Shown here: piece after piece, positions 46,914 through 56,976 of the stretch
Layout: every line of letters begins with the position of its first letter
Numbering within the stretch: position 1 is the stretch's first letter
Source: Humibacillus sp. DSM 29435
GTDB lineage: Bacteria; Actinomycetota; Actinomycetes; Actinomycetales; Dermatophilaceae
NCBI RefSeq assembly: GCF_001758225.1
Contig: NZ_MAST01000005.1
Location: 62,001-126,000, forward strand
DNA length: 64,000 nt
Direction of reading: 5' to 3'
Notes under the pieces: model-generated
Databases searched by the model: none
What the model was told of the DNA's origin: nothing
What the model saw: the letters and a program-made list of their open reading frames with translations, nothing else
Program-made: the position numbers and the translations under genes

Positions 46914-47473
46914 CGGTGCCGTTCCTTCTTCCGGGGTCTGCCCCTGGCCGGGACGAGTTCGCCGACTGCCCGCCCGCTGAACACCTCGGCGTCCAGGGCG
47001 GACTGCAGAATGAGCACTGCAGCAGCTTGGTCGACGACGGCCCGCTGCCCCCGGCCGGGCACGCCGCTGTCGCGTAGTCTGCGATGTGCGGCCACAGTCG
47101 TCAAGCGTTCATCGACCAGGCGCACCTCAACAGGACGGATCCGCCTGGCGAGGTGCACTGCGTAGTCGCGGGCCAGCCGAGCCGCCTCACCCTCCGCACC
47201 CGACATCAGCCGGGGCAGTCCGACCACGACCTCGACGGCCTCGAGCCCGGCCACCAGCGCCACGAGCTCGTCAAGGTCGGAGCCACCCTCCCGGTCGCGA
47301 GCCAGGGTGCGCACCGGGTGGGCCAGCACCGCCGACGGGTCGGATGCCGCCACGCCGACACGCACGCTCCCCACGTCGACGCCGACCCGCACGCCGGAGC
47401 GCAGGCCCGGCCGCTCGTCTGCTGGCCCGTCGGCGGGCACGGACGCATCGGTGCCGCCGACGGCGTCACTCAT
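46910..47473 (-). CDS. ruvX: RuvX/YqgF pre-16S rRNA nuclease
   Basis: RNase H-fold protein involved in pre-16S rRNA 5' end processing. 187 residues: [19 protein letters not shown] (first catalytic Asp), [32 protein letters not shown] and [16 protein letters not shown] with the last acidic residue. The first 28 residues are a polar tail rich in Ala/Asp. Start and stop both overlap neighbours. Confidence 0.94.
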   Translation of the reverse strand: MSDAVGGTDASVPADGPADERPGLRSGVRVGVDVGSVRVGVAASDPSAVLAHPVRTLARDREGGSDLDELVALVAGLEAVEVVVGLPRLMSGAEGEAARLARDYAVHLARRIRPVEVRLVDERLTTVAAHRRLRDSGVPGRGQRAVVDQAAAVLILQSALDAEVFSGRAVGELVPARGRPRKKERHR

Positions 47474-50169
47474 GCGGTCCGCGAACGCAGCTCATCCTCC
47501 ACAGCGCCCAACGCAGCGGGCACCTGAGACGCATCGGTGCCACCACCCTGCGCGATGTCGTCCTTTCCGCCCCCGCCGCCGCCGAGCTTCTTGGCCGCCG
47601 ACCGCACGAAGGCGCCGGCCTTGAGGCCGGCCTCCCGAGCCCGCCCGTTGGTCGCGACGATGACGAGAGGTCTTCCGCCTGAGACCGACGCCATCGACAC
47701 CAGCACCGGACGGTCGTTGCCGAGCCGGCCCCGCACGTCGAGCACGAGCGCACGAAGGTCGTCGGCGCCGACGTTCTCGCCGGCGTCGTGGCTCACGAAG
47801 GTCACCCCGCCCAGGTCTCGAGCGCTCGAAACGAGCCCGGAGGCGGCGCCGAGCACCTGGGCCGCCTTGACCGCCGCGATCTGCTTCTCGGCATCCTTCA
47901 GCCTCGCCAAGAGGCCGGCCACCCGGTCGGGCAGCTGGTCACGCGGCACCCCGAGGGTGGCGGTCAGCTGGTTCACGAGCACGGCCTCCCGAGCAAGGTG
48001 GGTGTAGGCGTCGGTGCCGACCAGCGCCTCGACCCGACGCACGCCCGAACCGATCGAGCTCTCACCGAGCAGCTTGACGACACCGATCTGGCCGACGCGT
48101 GGCGTGTGGGTGCCGATGCAGAACTCGCGCGACCACTCGCCGATCGAGACGACCCGAACCCGGTCGCCGTACTTCTCACCGAACAGTGCCATCGCGCCCA
48201 GCTTGCGGGCGTCGTCGATGCCCATGACGTCGGCCGTGACGGGAAGGTCGTCGAGCAGCACGGCGTTGATGCGCGCCTCGACCTCGCCCATGGCGGCGGA
48301 AGAGACCGCCTGCAACGCCTTGAAGTCGAACCGTAGACGTCCGGGTGAGTTCTCGGAACCGGCCTGGGTGGCGGTGGGGCCCAGCTCGTCACGCAGGGCC
48401 TGGTGCACCATGTGCGTGGCCGTGTGCGCACGCGAGATCGAGCGGCGCCGCACCACGTCGACCTCCGCCTCAGCGGTCTCGCCCACCGCGACCTCACCTT
48501 CGAGCACTGTGGCGTGGTGCACCACGAGGCCGGTGATCGGGCGCTGCACGTTGCTCACCTCCAGCAGCGTGCCGTTCGCGAGGCGGATGCGGCCGTGGTC
48601 GGGCTGCTGCCCACCTGACTCCGCGTAGAGCGGCGTGCGGTCGAGCACGACCTCGACCTCCTCGCCGGCCGCAGCACGGTCGACCGCCTCACCGTCACGG
48701 ATCAAACCGCGAACCGTGGCCTCGGTCGTCACCTGGTCGTAGCCGGTGAACTCCACCTCGTGACCGATCCGGTCGGCCACGGCCCGGTAGACGAGCGTGT
48801 CGTCGTGTGCGTGCCGCTTGGCCCGGGCATCGGCCTTGGCCCGCGCTCGTTGCTCGCTCATCAGGGTGCGGAAGCCCGGCTCGTCGACCTGTACCCCCTG
48901 CTCGGCAGCCATCTCCAGGGTCAGGTCGATCGGGAAGCCGTAGGTGTCGTGCAGAGCGAAGGCCTCGTCACCCGACAACCGCGACCCGCCTGAGCTCTTG
49001 ACGCCGGCGACCGCGGTGTCGAGGCGGGTGGTGCCGCTGGCCAGGGTGCGCCGGAACGCCTCCTCCTCGGCGTAGGCGACCTGGCTGATCCGGCCGAAGT
49101 CGGTGCGCAGCTGCGGGTAGCTCTGGCTCATCCGTTCCATGCTCACCGGAAGCAGGTGAGGCAGCGTCGGCTCGTCGACCCCGAGCAGCCGCATCGCGCG
49201 CACGGCCCGGCGCAGCATCCGACGCAGCACGTAGCCCCGCCCCTCGTTGCCGGGGGTGACGCCGTCTCCGATGAGCATCAGGGAGGTGCGCACGTGGTCG
49301 GCCACGACCCGCAGGCGCACGTCGTCGGGGTGGCTCTGCGCCGCGACGTGGCTGGGCACGGCTCCGTAGTGCTTGCCCGCCATCTCGGCGGCGGCGTCGA
49401 GCACCGGGAAGACCTCGTCGATCTCGTAGAGGTTGTCGACGCCCTGCAGCACGCTGGCCACCCGCTCGAGCCCCATGCCGGTGTCGACGTTCTGCGCGGG
49501 CAGCGGCCCGGCCACGTCGAAGTCGACCTTGGAACGCACCGCGCTCAGCTGGTACTGCATGAAGACCAGGTTCCAGATCTCCATGAAGCGGTCTTCGTCG
49601 ACGGCCGGACCACCGTCGCGACCGTACTCGGAACCGCGGTCGATGAAGATCTCGCTGCACGGGCCTCCGGGGCCGGGAATGCCCATGTGCCAGTAGTTGT
49701 CGGCCTTGCCGCGCCGCACGACGCGCTCGCGGGGGATGTCGGTCAGCTCGAGCCAGAGGGAAGCCGCCTCGTCGTCGTCGTCGTAGACGGTGGCCCAGAG
49801 CTTGTCGGGGTCGAGCCCGTAGCCGCCCTCGGGCTGAGGGGTGGTCAGCAGCTGCCAGGCGAACTGGATGGCCTCGTGCTTGAAGTAGTCACCGAAGCTG
49901 AAGTTGCCGTTCATCTGGAAGAAGGTGCCGTGGCGGCTCGTCTTGCCGACCTCTTCGAGATCGGGGGTGCGTACGCACTTCTGAACCGAGGTGGCGCGCT
50001 TCCACGGGGGCGTCTCCTGCCCCGCGAAGTACTTGGCGAAGGGAACCATGCCGGCGGCGACGAAGAGCAGGTTCGGGTCGTTGAACGGCAGTGGCGCGCT
50101 GGGCACCACCGTGTGCCCACGGGCCTCGAAGAAGGTGAGCCAACGTCGTCTGATCTCAGCGGTTTCCAT
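47470..50169 (-). CDS. alaS: Alanyl-tRNA synthetase
   Basis: Charges tRNA-Ala. 899 residues, full length: class II catalytic domain ([40 protein letters not shown]), tRNA-recognition region, an editing domain with HTATH (about 577-581) and CIGTH (about 683-687) as zinc ligands, and a C-Ala domain with the Gly-rich [14 protein letters not shown] segment. The ATG lies 445 bp from the next gene. No T-box leader motif was seen upstream. Confidence 0.98.
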   Translation of the reverse strand: METAEIRRRWLTFFEARGHTVVPSAPLPFNDPNLLFVAAGMVPFAKYFAGQETPPWKRATSVQKCVRTPDLEEVGKTSRHGTFFQMNGNFSFGDYFKHEAIQFAWQLLTTPQPEGGYGLDPDKLWATVYDDDDEAASLWLELTDIPRERVVRRGKADNYWHMGIPGPGGPCSEIFIDRGSEYGRDGGPAVDEDRFMEIWNLVFMQYQLSAVRSKVDFDVAGPLPAQNVDTGMGLERVASVLQGVDNLYEIDEVFPVLDAAAEMAGKHYGAVPSHVAAQSHPDDVRLRVVADHVRTSLMLIGDGVTPGNEGRGYVLRRMLRRAVRAMRLLGVDEPTLPHLLPVSMERMSQSYPQLRTDFGRISQVAYAEEEAFRRTLASGTTRLDTAVAGVKSSGGSRLSGDEAFALHDTYGFPIDLTLEMAAEQGVQVDEPGFRTLMSEQRARAKADARAKRHAHDDTLVYRAVADRIGHEVEFTGYDQVTTEATVRGLIRDGEAVDRAAAGEEVEVVLDRTPLYAESGGQQPDHGRIRLANGTLLEVSNVQRPITGLVVHHATVLEGEVAVGETAEAEVDVVRRRSISRAHTATHMVHQALRDELGPTATQAGSENSPGRLRFDFKALQAVSSAAMGEVEARINAVLLDDLPVTADVMGIDDARKLGAMALFGEKYGDRVRVVSIGEWSREFCIGTHTPRVGQIGVVKLLGESSIGSGVRRVEALVGTDAYTHLAREAVLVNQLTATLGVPRDQLPDRVAGLLARLKDAEKQIAAVKAAQVLGAASGLVSSARDLGGVTFVSHDAGENVGADDLRALVLDVRGRLGNDRPVLVSMASVSGGRPLVIVATNGRAREAGLKAGAFVRSAAKKLGGGGGGKDDIAQGGGTDASQVPAALGAVEDELRSRTA

Positions 50170-50497
50170 GACAATCCCTCGGGTCGGTGGTGGTCTGCAT
50201 CGGTCGGCAGGGTGAGCGGGCGGGGACAGTCGGGCGCCTCATGCTGGCGCGGCTGACCCCCGCAGAGCTCGGGCAATACGCCGCCCGGTCGCCGGCGTCA
50301 GCGAGCCAGACCTCACCGTCACCACGTCCACCACCTCGACCTCGTGCTCGACAGAACCAGCGCGCGACCCTCGCGCGACCGGTCCTCAGCGTAACGGAAG
50401 CCGCCGAGCCACCCCGTCCAGCCGGGTCCCGACCCGAATCCTGTGAGCTCGGAGGACCTCTCGCGCGCCAGAAGGAGGTGGGCGAAGCCTCGACAAC
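50170..50497. other. Gene-free region upstream of alaS
   Basis: About 330 bases with no credible gene on either strand; the frames here lack family resemblance and overlap each other. It must carry the alaS promoter on the minus strand, but no clear -35/-10 pair stands out. In relatives other genes often occupy the stretch upstream of alaS. Confidence 0.5.
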
Positions 50498-50568
50498 GCA
50501 ACACACCGAGAACCGGTCAACCCCGCGTGACCTACCTGGCGGGAGCTGACCGGTTCTCGGTGTGTTGC
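50498..50568. repeat. Perfect 22-bp inverted repeat, possible terminator of the opp operon
   Basis: Arms at 50498-50519 and 50547-50568 are exact reverse complements (22 of 22) around a 27-base loop. The arm begins GCAACACACCGAGAACCGG. It lies about 46 bases past the oppF stop codon. It could end opp transcription as a very stable hairpin, but the arms are longer and less GC-rich than usual here, there is no U tract, and a small mobile-element remnant is possible. Confidence 0.8.
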
Positions 50569-50614
50569 CGGGCAGGCGATGCGCCGTGGGCCCGGGGCGA
50601 ACGGAACCGCGAGG

Positions 50615-51664
50615 TCAGGCGGAGACGATCTCGGGCACCAATGCGGGCTTGACCTCAGGGAAGTGGCACGCCTGCAGGTGCAGCCCCTTCTCACGCCCGC
50701 CGCGACCGGCGTCGGTCGCGGTCGAAGGAACGAGCGGCGGCTCCTGCTCGGCGCAGATGTCCTGCGCCTTCCAGCAGCGGGTGCGGAAACGGCATCCGCT
50801 CGGCGGGCTGATGGGGCTCGGCACGTCACCCACCAGACGGATCCGCTCAGCCCGCTGCGCTCCCCGCGCGACCGCGATGTCGGGGGCTGCCGAGAGCAGC
50901 GCCTGCGTGTAGGGGTGTTCGGGAAGGTCGTAGATCTGGCGCTTGTCGCCATACTCCACGATCTTGCCGAGATACATGACGGCGACCTGGTCACAGAAGT
51001 GACGAACGACCCCCAGGTCGTGGGCCACGAAGATGAACGCCAGGTCGAGCTCGTTGCGCAACCGCCCGAGCAGGTTCATCACCTGGGCCTGGATGGACAC
51101 GTCGAGCGCCGACACCGGCTCGTCGGCGATGATCAGCTTCGGTTCGACCGCCAGAGCGCGGGCGATGCCGATGCGCTGGCGTTGACCGCCGGAGAACTCC
51201 GATGGGTAGCGGTTGATGTGCTCAGGGTTGAGCCCCACCAGCTCGAGCAGCTCCTGAACCCGGGCCTTCTCCTTGCCCTGGTGCAGGCCGTGCACCTTCA
51301 AGGGGGTGGTCAGGATCGACCCGACCGTGTGCCTGGGGTTGAGCGAGCTGTAGGGGTCCTGGAAGATCATCTGCACGTCGCGGCGGATGCCCCGAAGCTC
51401 TGACTCCTTCAGGTGCGTGATGTCGCGGCCCTGGAACTCGATCTTGCCCGAGGTGGGTTCGTCGAGCCGCGTGAGGAGGCGGGCCGTGGTCGACTTGCCG
51501 CACCCCGACTCACCGACCAGTCCCAGCGTCTGGCCGTGCCCCAGCGAGAAGCTCAGACCGTCAACGGCCTGAACGGTCGCCTTCATCATGCGAAGGCCTT
51601 GAACTTCCTTGAACGGGAAGTGCCGCACCAGGTCGGTGACCTTCAACAACGGCTGGTCGCTCAT
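50615..51664 (-). CDS. Oligopeptide/dipeptide ABC transporter ATP-binding protein (OppF/DppF)
   Basis: 349 residues: LVGESGCGKSTTARLL (Walker A), MIFQDPYSSLNPRHTVG (Q loop), FSGGQRQRIGIARALA (signature), LIIADEPVSALDV (Walker B), HDLGVVRH. The C-terminal oligopeptide-transporter extension with CRFRTRCWKAQDIC is present, which in relatives can hold an iron-sulfur cluster. The ATG overlaps the stop of the paired ATPase gene (ATGA). Last gene of the operon. Confidence 0.94.
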   Translation of the reverse strand: MSDQPLLKVTDLVRHFPFKEVQGLRMMKATVQAVDGLSFSLGHGQTLGLVGESGCGKSTTARLLTRLDEPTSGKIEFQGRDITHLKESELRGIRRDVQMIFQDPYSSLNPRHTVGSILTTPLKVHGLHQGKEKARVQELLELVGLNPEHINRYPSEFSGGQRQRIGIARALAVEPKLIIADEPVSALDVSIQAQVMNLLGRLRNELDLAFIFVAHDLGVVRHFCDQVAVMYLGKIVEYGDKRQIYDLPEHPYTQALLSAAPDIAVARGAQRAERIRLVGDVPSPISPPSGCRFRTRCWKAQDICAEQEPPLVPSTATDAGRGGREKGLHLQACHFPEVKPALVPEIVSA

Positions 51665-52731
51665 TTCGCCCCCTCGTCGTTCTGCAGCGTGGCCACCGGG
51701 TCCTCGAGGTGGCACCGAAGCTCACGGCCGGTCAGGCCCGGCGTCGGGCGCCATTCCGGGAGAGTGTCGATGCAGGCCGCGCCGACCAGCTTCTGGAAGT
51801 CACACCGGGGGTGGAAGGAACACCCGCTCGGCAGGTTCAGCAGGCTGGGCGGGGCACCGCGGATCGCCTTGAGCTCAGCGGTGGCATCATCGGAGGCCGA
51901 CGGGATCGACTGCAGCAACCCGTGGGTGTAGGGGTGCGAGGGCTGTGACAGCACCTCTTTGGCATCGCCCTTCTCGACGCCGCGGCCCGCGTACATCACG
52001 AGGATGTCGTCGGCGGTCTCGGCCACCACGGCGAGGTCGTGGGTGATGAGGATGACGGCCGAGCCGAACTCCTTCTGCATGTCGTTGATGAGGTCGAGGA
52101 TCTGCGCCTGCACCGTCACATCGAGCGCCGTGGTCGGCTCGTCGGCAATGAGCAGCTTGGGGTCGTTGACCAGGCCGAGGGCGATCATGGCGCGCTGGCG
52201 CATTCCACCAGAGAACTCGTGCGGGAACTGCAGAGCGCGTCGTGCGGGGGTGGGGATGCCGACCAGGTCGAGCATCTCGACGGCCCGCTTCTGGGCAACC
52301 GCCTTGCTCACGCTGTGGTGGGCCCGGTAGGCCTCGGCGATCTGTCGACCCACCTTGTGAAAGGGGTGCAGCGAGCTCTGGGGGTCTTGGAAGACCATGG
52401 CGGCCGTGGTGCTGCGCAGCTTCTGGAAAGTGGCCTGGGAGGCCCCGACCAGCTCCTGCCCGTCGAGCTTGATGCTGCCGGTGATCTGGGTGCGCTTGGG
52501 GTTGTGCAGCCCGAGCACGGCCATGCTCGACACCGACTTGCCCGAGCCCGACTCGCCCACGATCGCGAGGGTGCGCCCGAGTCTGGCCTGGTAGGTCAGG
52601 TTCGAGACGGCCCGAACCAGGCCCTCCTCGGTCGGGAAGGCGATCGACAGGTCGTCTACGTCGAGCACGACGTCACCGGCCTGGCTCGCCTCGCCCATCG
52701 TGGTGGTGAACTGCTCTGCCGTGGCGGTCAC
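51661..52731 (-). CDS. Oligopeptide/dipeptide ABC transporter ATP-binding protein (OppD/DppD)
   Basis: 356 residues: IVGESGSGKSVSSMAVL (Walker A), MVFQDPQSSLHPFHKVG, FSGGMRQRAMIALGL (signature), LLIADEPTTALDVTVQAQIL (Walker B), ITHDLAVVAE, and the C-terminal CSFHPRCDF oligopeptide motif. The GTG overlaps the permease stop (GTGA). A very long upstream extension in frame runs antisense-like through the permease gene and is not real. Confidence 0.94.
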   Translation of the reverse strand: MTATAEQFTTTMGEASQAGDVVLDVDDLSIAFPTEEGLVRAVSNLTYQARLGRTLAIVGESGSGKSVSSMAVLGLHNPKRTQITGSIKLDGQELVGASQATFQKLRSTTAAMVFQDPQSSLHPFHKVGRQIAEAYRAHHSVSKAVAQKRAVEMLDLVGIPTPARRALQFPHEFSGGMRQRAMIALGLVNDPKLLIADEPTTALDVTVQAQILDLINDMQKEFGSAVILITHDLAVVAETADDILVMYAGRGVEKGDAKEVLSQPSHPYTHGLLQSIPSASDDATAELKAIRGAPPSLLNLPSGCSFHPRCDFQKLVGAACIDTLPEWRPTPGLTGRELRCHLEDPVATLQNDEGAK

Positions 52732-53714
52732 GCGAGCCTCACTCTCGGGTCGATGAAGGAGTAGCCGATGTCGACGATCAGGTTGGCCAGCACCACGATG
52801 ACTGCGGCCATCAGCACGGTGCCCATGATGACTGGGAGGTCGTCGTCGAAGAGAGCCTGGAGCGCCCGCCTGCCGATGCCGTCGACCTCGAAGATCTTCT
52901 CGGTGATCAGAGTTCCGGTGAGCAGGGCCGCGATGTCGAGACCGAGAATGGTGACGATCGGCCCCATGGCCGCCCGGAGGCCGTGGTTGACCAGCACCCG
53001 ACGCTCGGAGATGCCCTTGGAGCGCGCCGTTCGCACATAGTCCATCGACAGCGTCTCGATCATCGAGTTGCGGGTGTAGCGGGTGTACGACGTCGACGTG
53101 ACGAGGCCGAGGATGAAGGCCGGTGCGATCATGCCTGCGAAATAGACCCCTGGCCCTTCGGAGAACGAGCTGTATTGAGGCAGCACCCTCCAGAAGGTCA
53201 CCATGTAGAGCGCGAAGAGCAACGCCAGGATGTAGTACGGGATGGCTCCGAAGACCTGCGAGCCACCGATCAGGATGCGGTCGGTGGCGGTCCCCCGCCT
53301 GACGGCCGCGACGATTCCGATGGTGACCCCGACGATGAGGAAGATGACGGCGGCCATCAGGGCCAGCACCACAGTGTTCGGAAAACGGCTGAACAGCTCG
53401 TCGTTCACCGAACGACCGGTGTGGTAGGAGAAGCCGAGACACGGCGCGCCGCAATGGTTCGTCGCGCCGGCGAACTCGAAGTCCCGACCGACGAACAGGC
53501 CCTTGAAATACTCGACGAACTGCACCGTCAGCGGACGGTCGAGTCCGAGGTTGACGCGAATGGCCTGAAGCCGTTCGGCGTTGCACCGGTTCTCGGGGCA
53601 GAGCGACTGCGCGGGATCTGATGGCCCGGCGAAGAACACCACGAAGGTGGCCACCAGCGTCGCAAGAATGACGCTGATCGCTAACCCCACTCGGCGCAGG
53701 ATGAACGTGAGCAC
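52728..53714 (-). CDS. Oligopeptide/dipeptide ABC transporter permease (OppB/DppB)
   Basis: 328 residues, six membrane helices. It begins MLTFILRRVGLAISVILATLVATF. The extracytoplasmic loop after helix 1 is long and holds four Cys (SLCPENRC, NHCGAPC), possibly two disulfides. The EAA loop is DYVRTARSKGISERRVLVNHGLRAA. Starts with GTG, 112 bp after the binding-protein gene. Confidence 0.93.
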   Translation of the reverse strand: MLTFILRRVGLAISVILATLVATFVVFFAGPSDPAQSLCPENRCNAERLQAIRVNLGLDRPLTVQFVEYFKGLFVGRDFEFAGATNHCGAPCLGFSYHTGRSVNDELFSRFPNTVVLALMAAVIFLIVGVTIGIVAAVRRGTATDRILIGGSQVFGAIPYYILALLFALYMVTFWRVLPQYSSFSEGPGVYFAGMIAPAFILGLVTSTSYTRYTRNSMIETLSMDYVRTARSKGISERRVLVNHGLRAAMGPIVTILGLDIAALLTGTLITEKIFEVDGIGRRALQALFDDDLPVIMGTVLMAAVIVVLANLIVDIGYSFIDPRVRLA

Positions 53715-53825
53715 GAGATACCTTCCTCAACGGTTTGTGCCGACGGTGGGGCCCGGAACAGGTCCGGACCCCACCGATCGAGCGGTCAAGCAGGTCCGAT
53801 CACATGCCTGCGGTGAAAGCGCTCG

Positions 53826-55589
53826 TCACTGGTCGAGCCAGATCGAGTTCAGCTCGGTGATGCCCTTGTTGGGGTTGTTCTCGACGTTCTTGACCTTGGT
53901 ACCGAAGACCGAGTTGCCCTTGTCGTAGTAGTCCGGGATGGCCAACAGGTAGGTCTCCATCAAGAACTTGTCCATCTTGCCCCACTCCGGGCCTTGCTCC
54001 TCGATGGAGAGCTGCTGGATGCGCTTGATCTCGGAGTCGATCTTCGCGTCGGAGAAGTTGCCGAAGGTCGTACCGCCCTGCGAAGCCGCGATCGAGCCGA
54101 CGGTGGGCGGGATGATGGAGTCGGCCGACGGCCAGTCGAAGCACCAGCCGCGCGGGCTCTGCAGCATGTTGTACTTGCCGTTCGGCTTGCCGATGATCGT
54201 GCGGCGCTCCTTGTTCGGAACTCCGATGTCGGTGACCTTGAAACCGGCAGCCTGCAGCTTCTGCTTCCGCACCTGGTTGACCTTCTGGGCGGTCGCGTCG
54301 TCGTTCGTGTAGTAGTAGATGAGCTCGAAGGGCTTGTCGGGGCCGTAGCCGGCGTCGGCCAGCATCTTCTTGGCGGCGACGGGGTCGCCGTCACCCTTGC
54401 CGTTCATGCCGTCAACGACGAAGTTGAGCTGGCCCGGGATCTGCGGCGGGATCATCGTGCTCGCCGGCGTGAACGCGTGACTGGTCTCGCCACCCGCCTT
54501 GTGGATCGAGTCGAACGGCCACGCCTTCGCGATCGCCTTGCGAACGTTGATGTCCTTGATCTTCGTGAGGTCCATGTTCACCAGGATCACGCAGGACGAC
54601 GGGCCCTCGACGAACTGGTCCTTCTTCGGGCCCTCGATCTGGGGGGCGAGCGAGGAGTCGATCGGGTCCCAGTTGAGGGTGGTGGCGTCGTCGCCGGTGC
54701 TGGCCAGCACGGCCTGCTGGGTCTTGACCGTGTCAACCCCCCACTTGAAGTGGAAGCCGTCGGGGTAGTTGTTGCGAGCCGGGTCGGTGGACGGGTCCCA
54801 GTTCGGGTTGCGCTTGAGGTACAGCTCGGTGCCGGGCGTGTACTTGTCGAACATGTACGGCCCGGTGGCCAGCACGTGCAGCTGGTAGTCGGCCTTCTTG
54901 TCCTTGGCCTCGGGAATGGGGGTGAACTGGTTGAAGGAGACGAAGTAGGGCAGCGTCTCGAACTTCTTCTCGAGGTGGAAGATCACCGTCGAGTCGTCGG
55001 GCGCCTCGACGCCCTTCCAGTTCTTGTCTCCGTTGTACGGGCCGAGGTAGTCGGCTCCGCCCTTGAAGAACTCGCGCTGGTAGCTGGGGCCGTTGGCGGC
55101 CAGGTCCTTGTCGAACGAGCGCTTGGCGGCGAACGCGATGTCCTTGGCGCTGACCACGGTGCCGTCTTCGTACTTGATGCCGGGCTTGATCTTGAAGGTC
55201 CACGTCAGGCCGTCCTCGGACCGCTGACCCAGGTCGGTGGCGAGGTCGGGCACCAGCACCGCCTTGCCGTCACGCAGGGTGAAGGTCGTCAGGGCGCGGT
55301 TGGTGAGCGAGAAGATGACCGCGGTGTCTTGGTAGAACTGGTCGCTCGGGTCGAGGTTGGCCGGCGTCGAGGCGTAGGCGACCGTGAGGATGCCACCCTT
55401 CTTCGCCCCGGGGACCTCAGGAGCCGGGCCCTTGGCGGTGGGATCGAGAGCCGCCGACGCAGGCTGCTGGGGACCAGCACTGTTCTGCGGGCCACCCGGA
55501 GCGGTGCTGTCGGACTTCGGGGCACCGCAGGCGGTGACGAGGCCGAGCGAGGCCACTGCCCCGACGGTCAGGACTTTGGTCCAGCGCAT
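53826..55589 (-). CDS. Peptide-binding lipoprotein (SBP family 5)
   Basis: 587 residues. A lipoprotein signal ends in LVTAC with Cys21 as the lipidated residue, followed by a Gly/Pro/Ala-rich linker to about residue 60. The family 5 fold then starts: GGILTVAYASTPANLDPSDQFYQD, DLGQRSEDGLTWTFKIKPGIKYEDGTVVSAKDIAFA, VLATGPYMFDKYTPG. It delivers peptides (or another family 5 ligand such as nickel complexes or sugars) to the permease. The ATG at 55589 has GGGAG eight bases before it. It sits between the two permease genes, an uncommon order. Confidence 0.93.
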   Translation of the reverse strand: MRWTKVLTVGAVASLGLVTACGAPKSDSTAPGGPQNSAGPQQPASAALDPTAKGPAPEVPGAKKGGILTVAYASTPANLDPSDQFYQDTAVIFSLTNRALTTFTLRDGKAVLVPDLATDLGQRSEDGLTWTFKIKPGIKYEDGTVVSAKDIAFAAKRSFDKDLAANGPSYQREFFKGGADYLGPYNGDKNWKGVEAPDDSTVIFHLEKKFETLPYFVSFNQFTPIPEAKDKKADYQLHVLATGPYMFDKYTPGTELYLKRNPNWDPSTDPARNNYPDGFHFKWGVDTVKTQQAVLASTGDDATTLNWDPIDSSLAPQIEGPKKDQFVEGPSSCVILVNMDLTKIKDINVRKAIAKAWPFDSIHKAGGETSHAFTPASTMIPPQIPGQLNFVVDGMNGKGDGDPVAAKKMLADAGYGPDKPFELIYYYTNDDATAQKVNQVRKQKLQAAGFKVTDIGVPNKERRTIIGKPNGKYNMLQSPRGWCFDWPSADSIIPPTVGSIAASQGGTTFGNFSDAKIDSEIKRIQQLSIEEQGPEWGKMDKFLMETYLLAIPDYYDKGNSVFGTKVKNVENNPNKGITELNSIWLDQ

Positions 55590-55660
55590 TGTTGTTGCTC
55601 CCTTGTGTGCGTGCCTCGACGATGTGCCGAGAACTTCTTGATGGGCCGCGACCGATCGGG

Positions 55661-56719
55661 TCAACGGCGGCTGGTGGGGTCGAACGCGTCGCGGATGGAG
55701 TCACCCAGCAGGGTGAGCGCGAGCACGAGGACGGACAGGCCGATGACCGAAGGCCAGAGCCAGAGCGGGTAGATCTCGAAGTAGTTCTGGGCGTCGGCGA
55801 TGGTGCGCCCCCATGACGCGGTGGGCTCGACGAGCCCGGCGCCGAGATAGCTGAGGGTGGCCTCGAAGCTGATGTACGTCGGCACGGCGATGGACGCGGA
55901 GACGATGATCGGCCCGACGAGGTTGGGCAGGATCTCCTTGAAGAGGATCTGGCGGGTCGGCACCCCGATGGCCCGAGCCGCCTGAACGAACTCGCGCTCC
56001 CGCAGGCTCTTGACCTCGCCGCGGACCAGCCGGGCCAGACCCATCCAGCCGAAGATCACCAGGATCGTGATGAGCACCCAGAAGCGGATGGTCGAGGTCT
56101 GCTCGGCGGTGAGACGGCCGCCACCGGCGATGCGCAGCTGCACGATCGGCACGACGGCCAACACGACGAGCAGCAACGGGAGGCTGAGGAAGAAGTCGAT
56201 CAGCCAGGTGATCGTCTTGTCGACCCAGCCGCCGAGGTAGCCGCCGATCAGTCCGAGGCTGACGCCGATGATCGTCGAGGCCGCAGCGGCCGAGAACCCG
56301 ATGATCAGGGAGGGCCGGGCGCCGAAGGCGAACCGGGCGAACAGGTCACGGCCCAGACGGGGCTCGACGCCGAGCCAGTGAGCCGAGCTCATCCCGACCG
56401 TGGGCAGACCGTTGAAGTCGATCAGCTCGGTGTGCACGGTGCCGACGTCGGCCCTGACCCCGGTGGTGGGGTCGACCGACTGGAGGTTCACGACGAGAGG
56501 GGCGAAGACCGCGAGCAGGATGAAGAACACGATGATGACGAGGCAGATGACAGCCACCTTGTCCTTCTTGAGGCGGTCGTAGGCCACCCGCCCAGGAGAA
56601 CGGCCCGTACGGGAGTCCGCGTTCTTGGCGTCTTTGGCCCGCTGCGCTTCAGACTCGAGCTGCTCGTCCTCGATCTCGTCGGCCAGCATGTCCGTTGATG
56701 AGCCTGGCATGGCGTTCAA
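55661..56719 (-). CDS. Oligopeptide/dipeptide ABC transporter permease (OppC/DppC)
   Basis: 352 residues. A charged cytoplasmic tail of about 50 residues is followed by the OppC-type start DRLKKDKVAVICLVIIVFFILLAVFAP, then five more helices and the EAA loop EFVQAARAIGVPTRQILFKEILPNL. First gene of the transporter operon. A TTG at 56719 has GGAG eight bases upstream and is kept as start; an ATG at 56710 is the alternative but is too far from that site. Confidence 0.9.
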   Translation of the reverse strand: MNAMPGSSTDMLADEIEDEQLESEAQRAKDAKNADSRTGRSPGRVAYDRLKKDKVAVICLVIIVFFILLAVFAPLVVNLQSVDPTTGVRADVGTVHTELIDFNGLPTVGMSSAHWLGVEPRLGRDLFARFAFGARPSLIIGFSAAAASTIIGVSLGLIGGYLGGWVDKTITWLIDFFLSLPLLLVVLAVVPIVQLRIAGGGRLTAEQTSTIRFWVLITILVIFGWMGLARLVRGEVKSLREREFVQAARAIGVPTRQILFKEILPNLVGPIIVSASIAVPTYISFEATLSYLGAGLVEPTASWGRTIADAQNYFEIYPLWLWPSVIGLSVLVLALTLLGDSIRDAFDPTSRR

Positions 56720-56886
56720 CGCATCGTCTCCATCCTGGGGGTGTCATCTCCGGGTCGACCTGCACTGGTCGTCCGACCGGTCCGAGACGGGCAGGAACCG
56801 CTATCCGTGCACCACCCGCTGGGACGTCGTCACACTGTCACAGGAAGTGGCCGTGTCCAAGCACCGAGACGCCCTTGGATGACAAA

Positions 56887-56914
56887 TCGTTACCGAGAGA
56901 CCGGGAATGCCCAA
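56887..56914 (-). promoter_or_regulatory. Candidate promoter of the oligopeptide transporter operon
   Basis: On the minus strand TTGGGC (56909-56914), a 16-base spacer, then TAACGA (56887-56892). It lies in the 257-bp gap upstream of oppC, giving a leader of about 160 nt. The match is modest. Confidence 0.3.
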
Positions 56915-56976
56915 CATCGTCCGTCAGAGCGCAACACGATCGAAACAATCGCAGGCTTCGTGCATCGGGCGCCCAG

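Noticed and set aside
50170-50497. T-box leader upstream of alaS
   Set aside because: No T-box core (GGGTGGNACCGCG-like) or specifier hairpin is visible.
53994-55772. 592-residue plus-strand frame opposite the peptide-binding lipoprotein gene
   Set aside because: Antisense shadow; the minus-strand protein has a lipobox and family 5 motifs.
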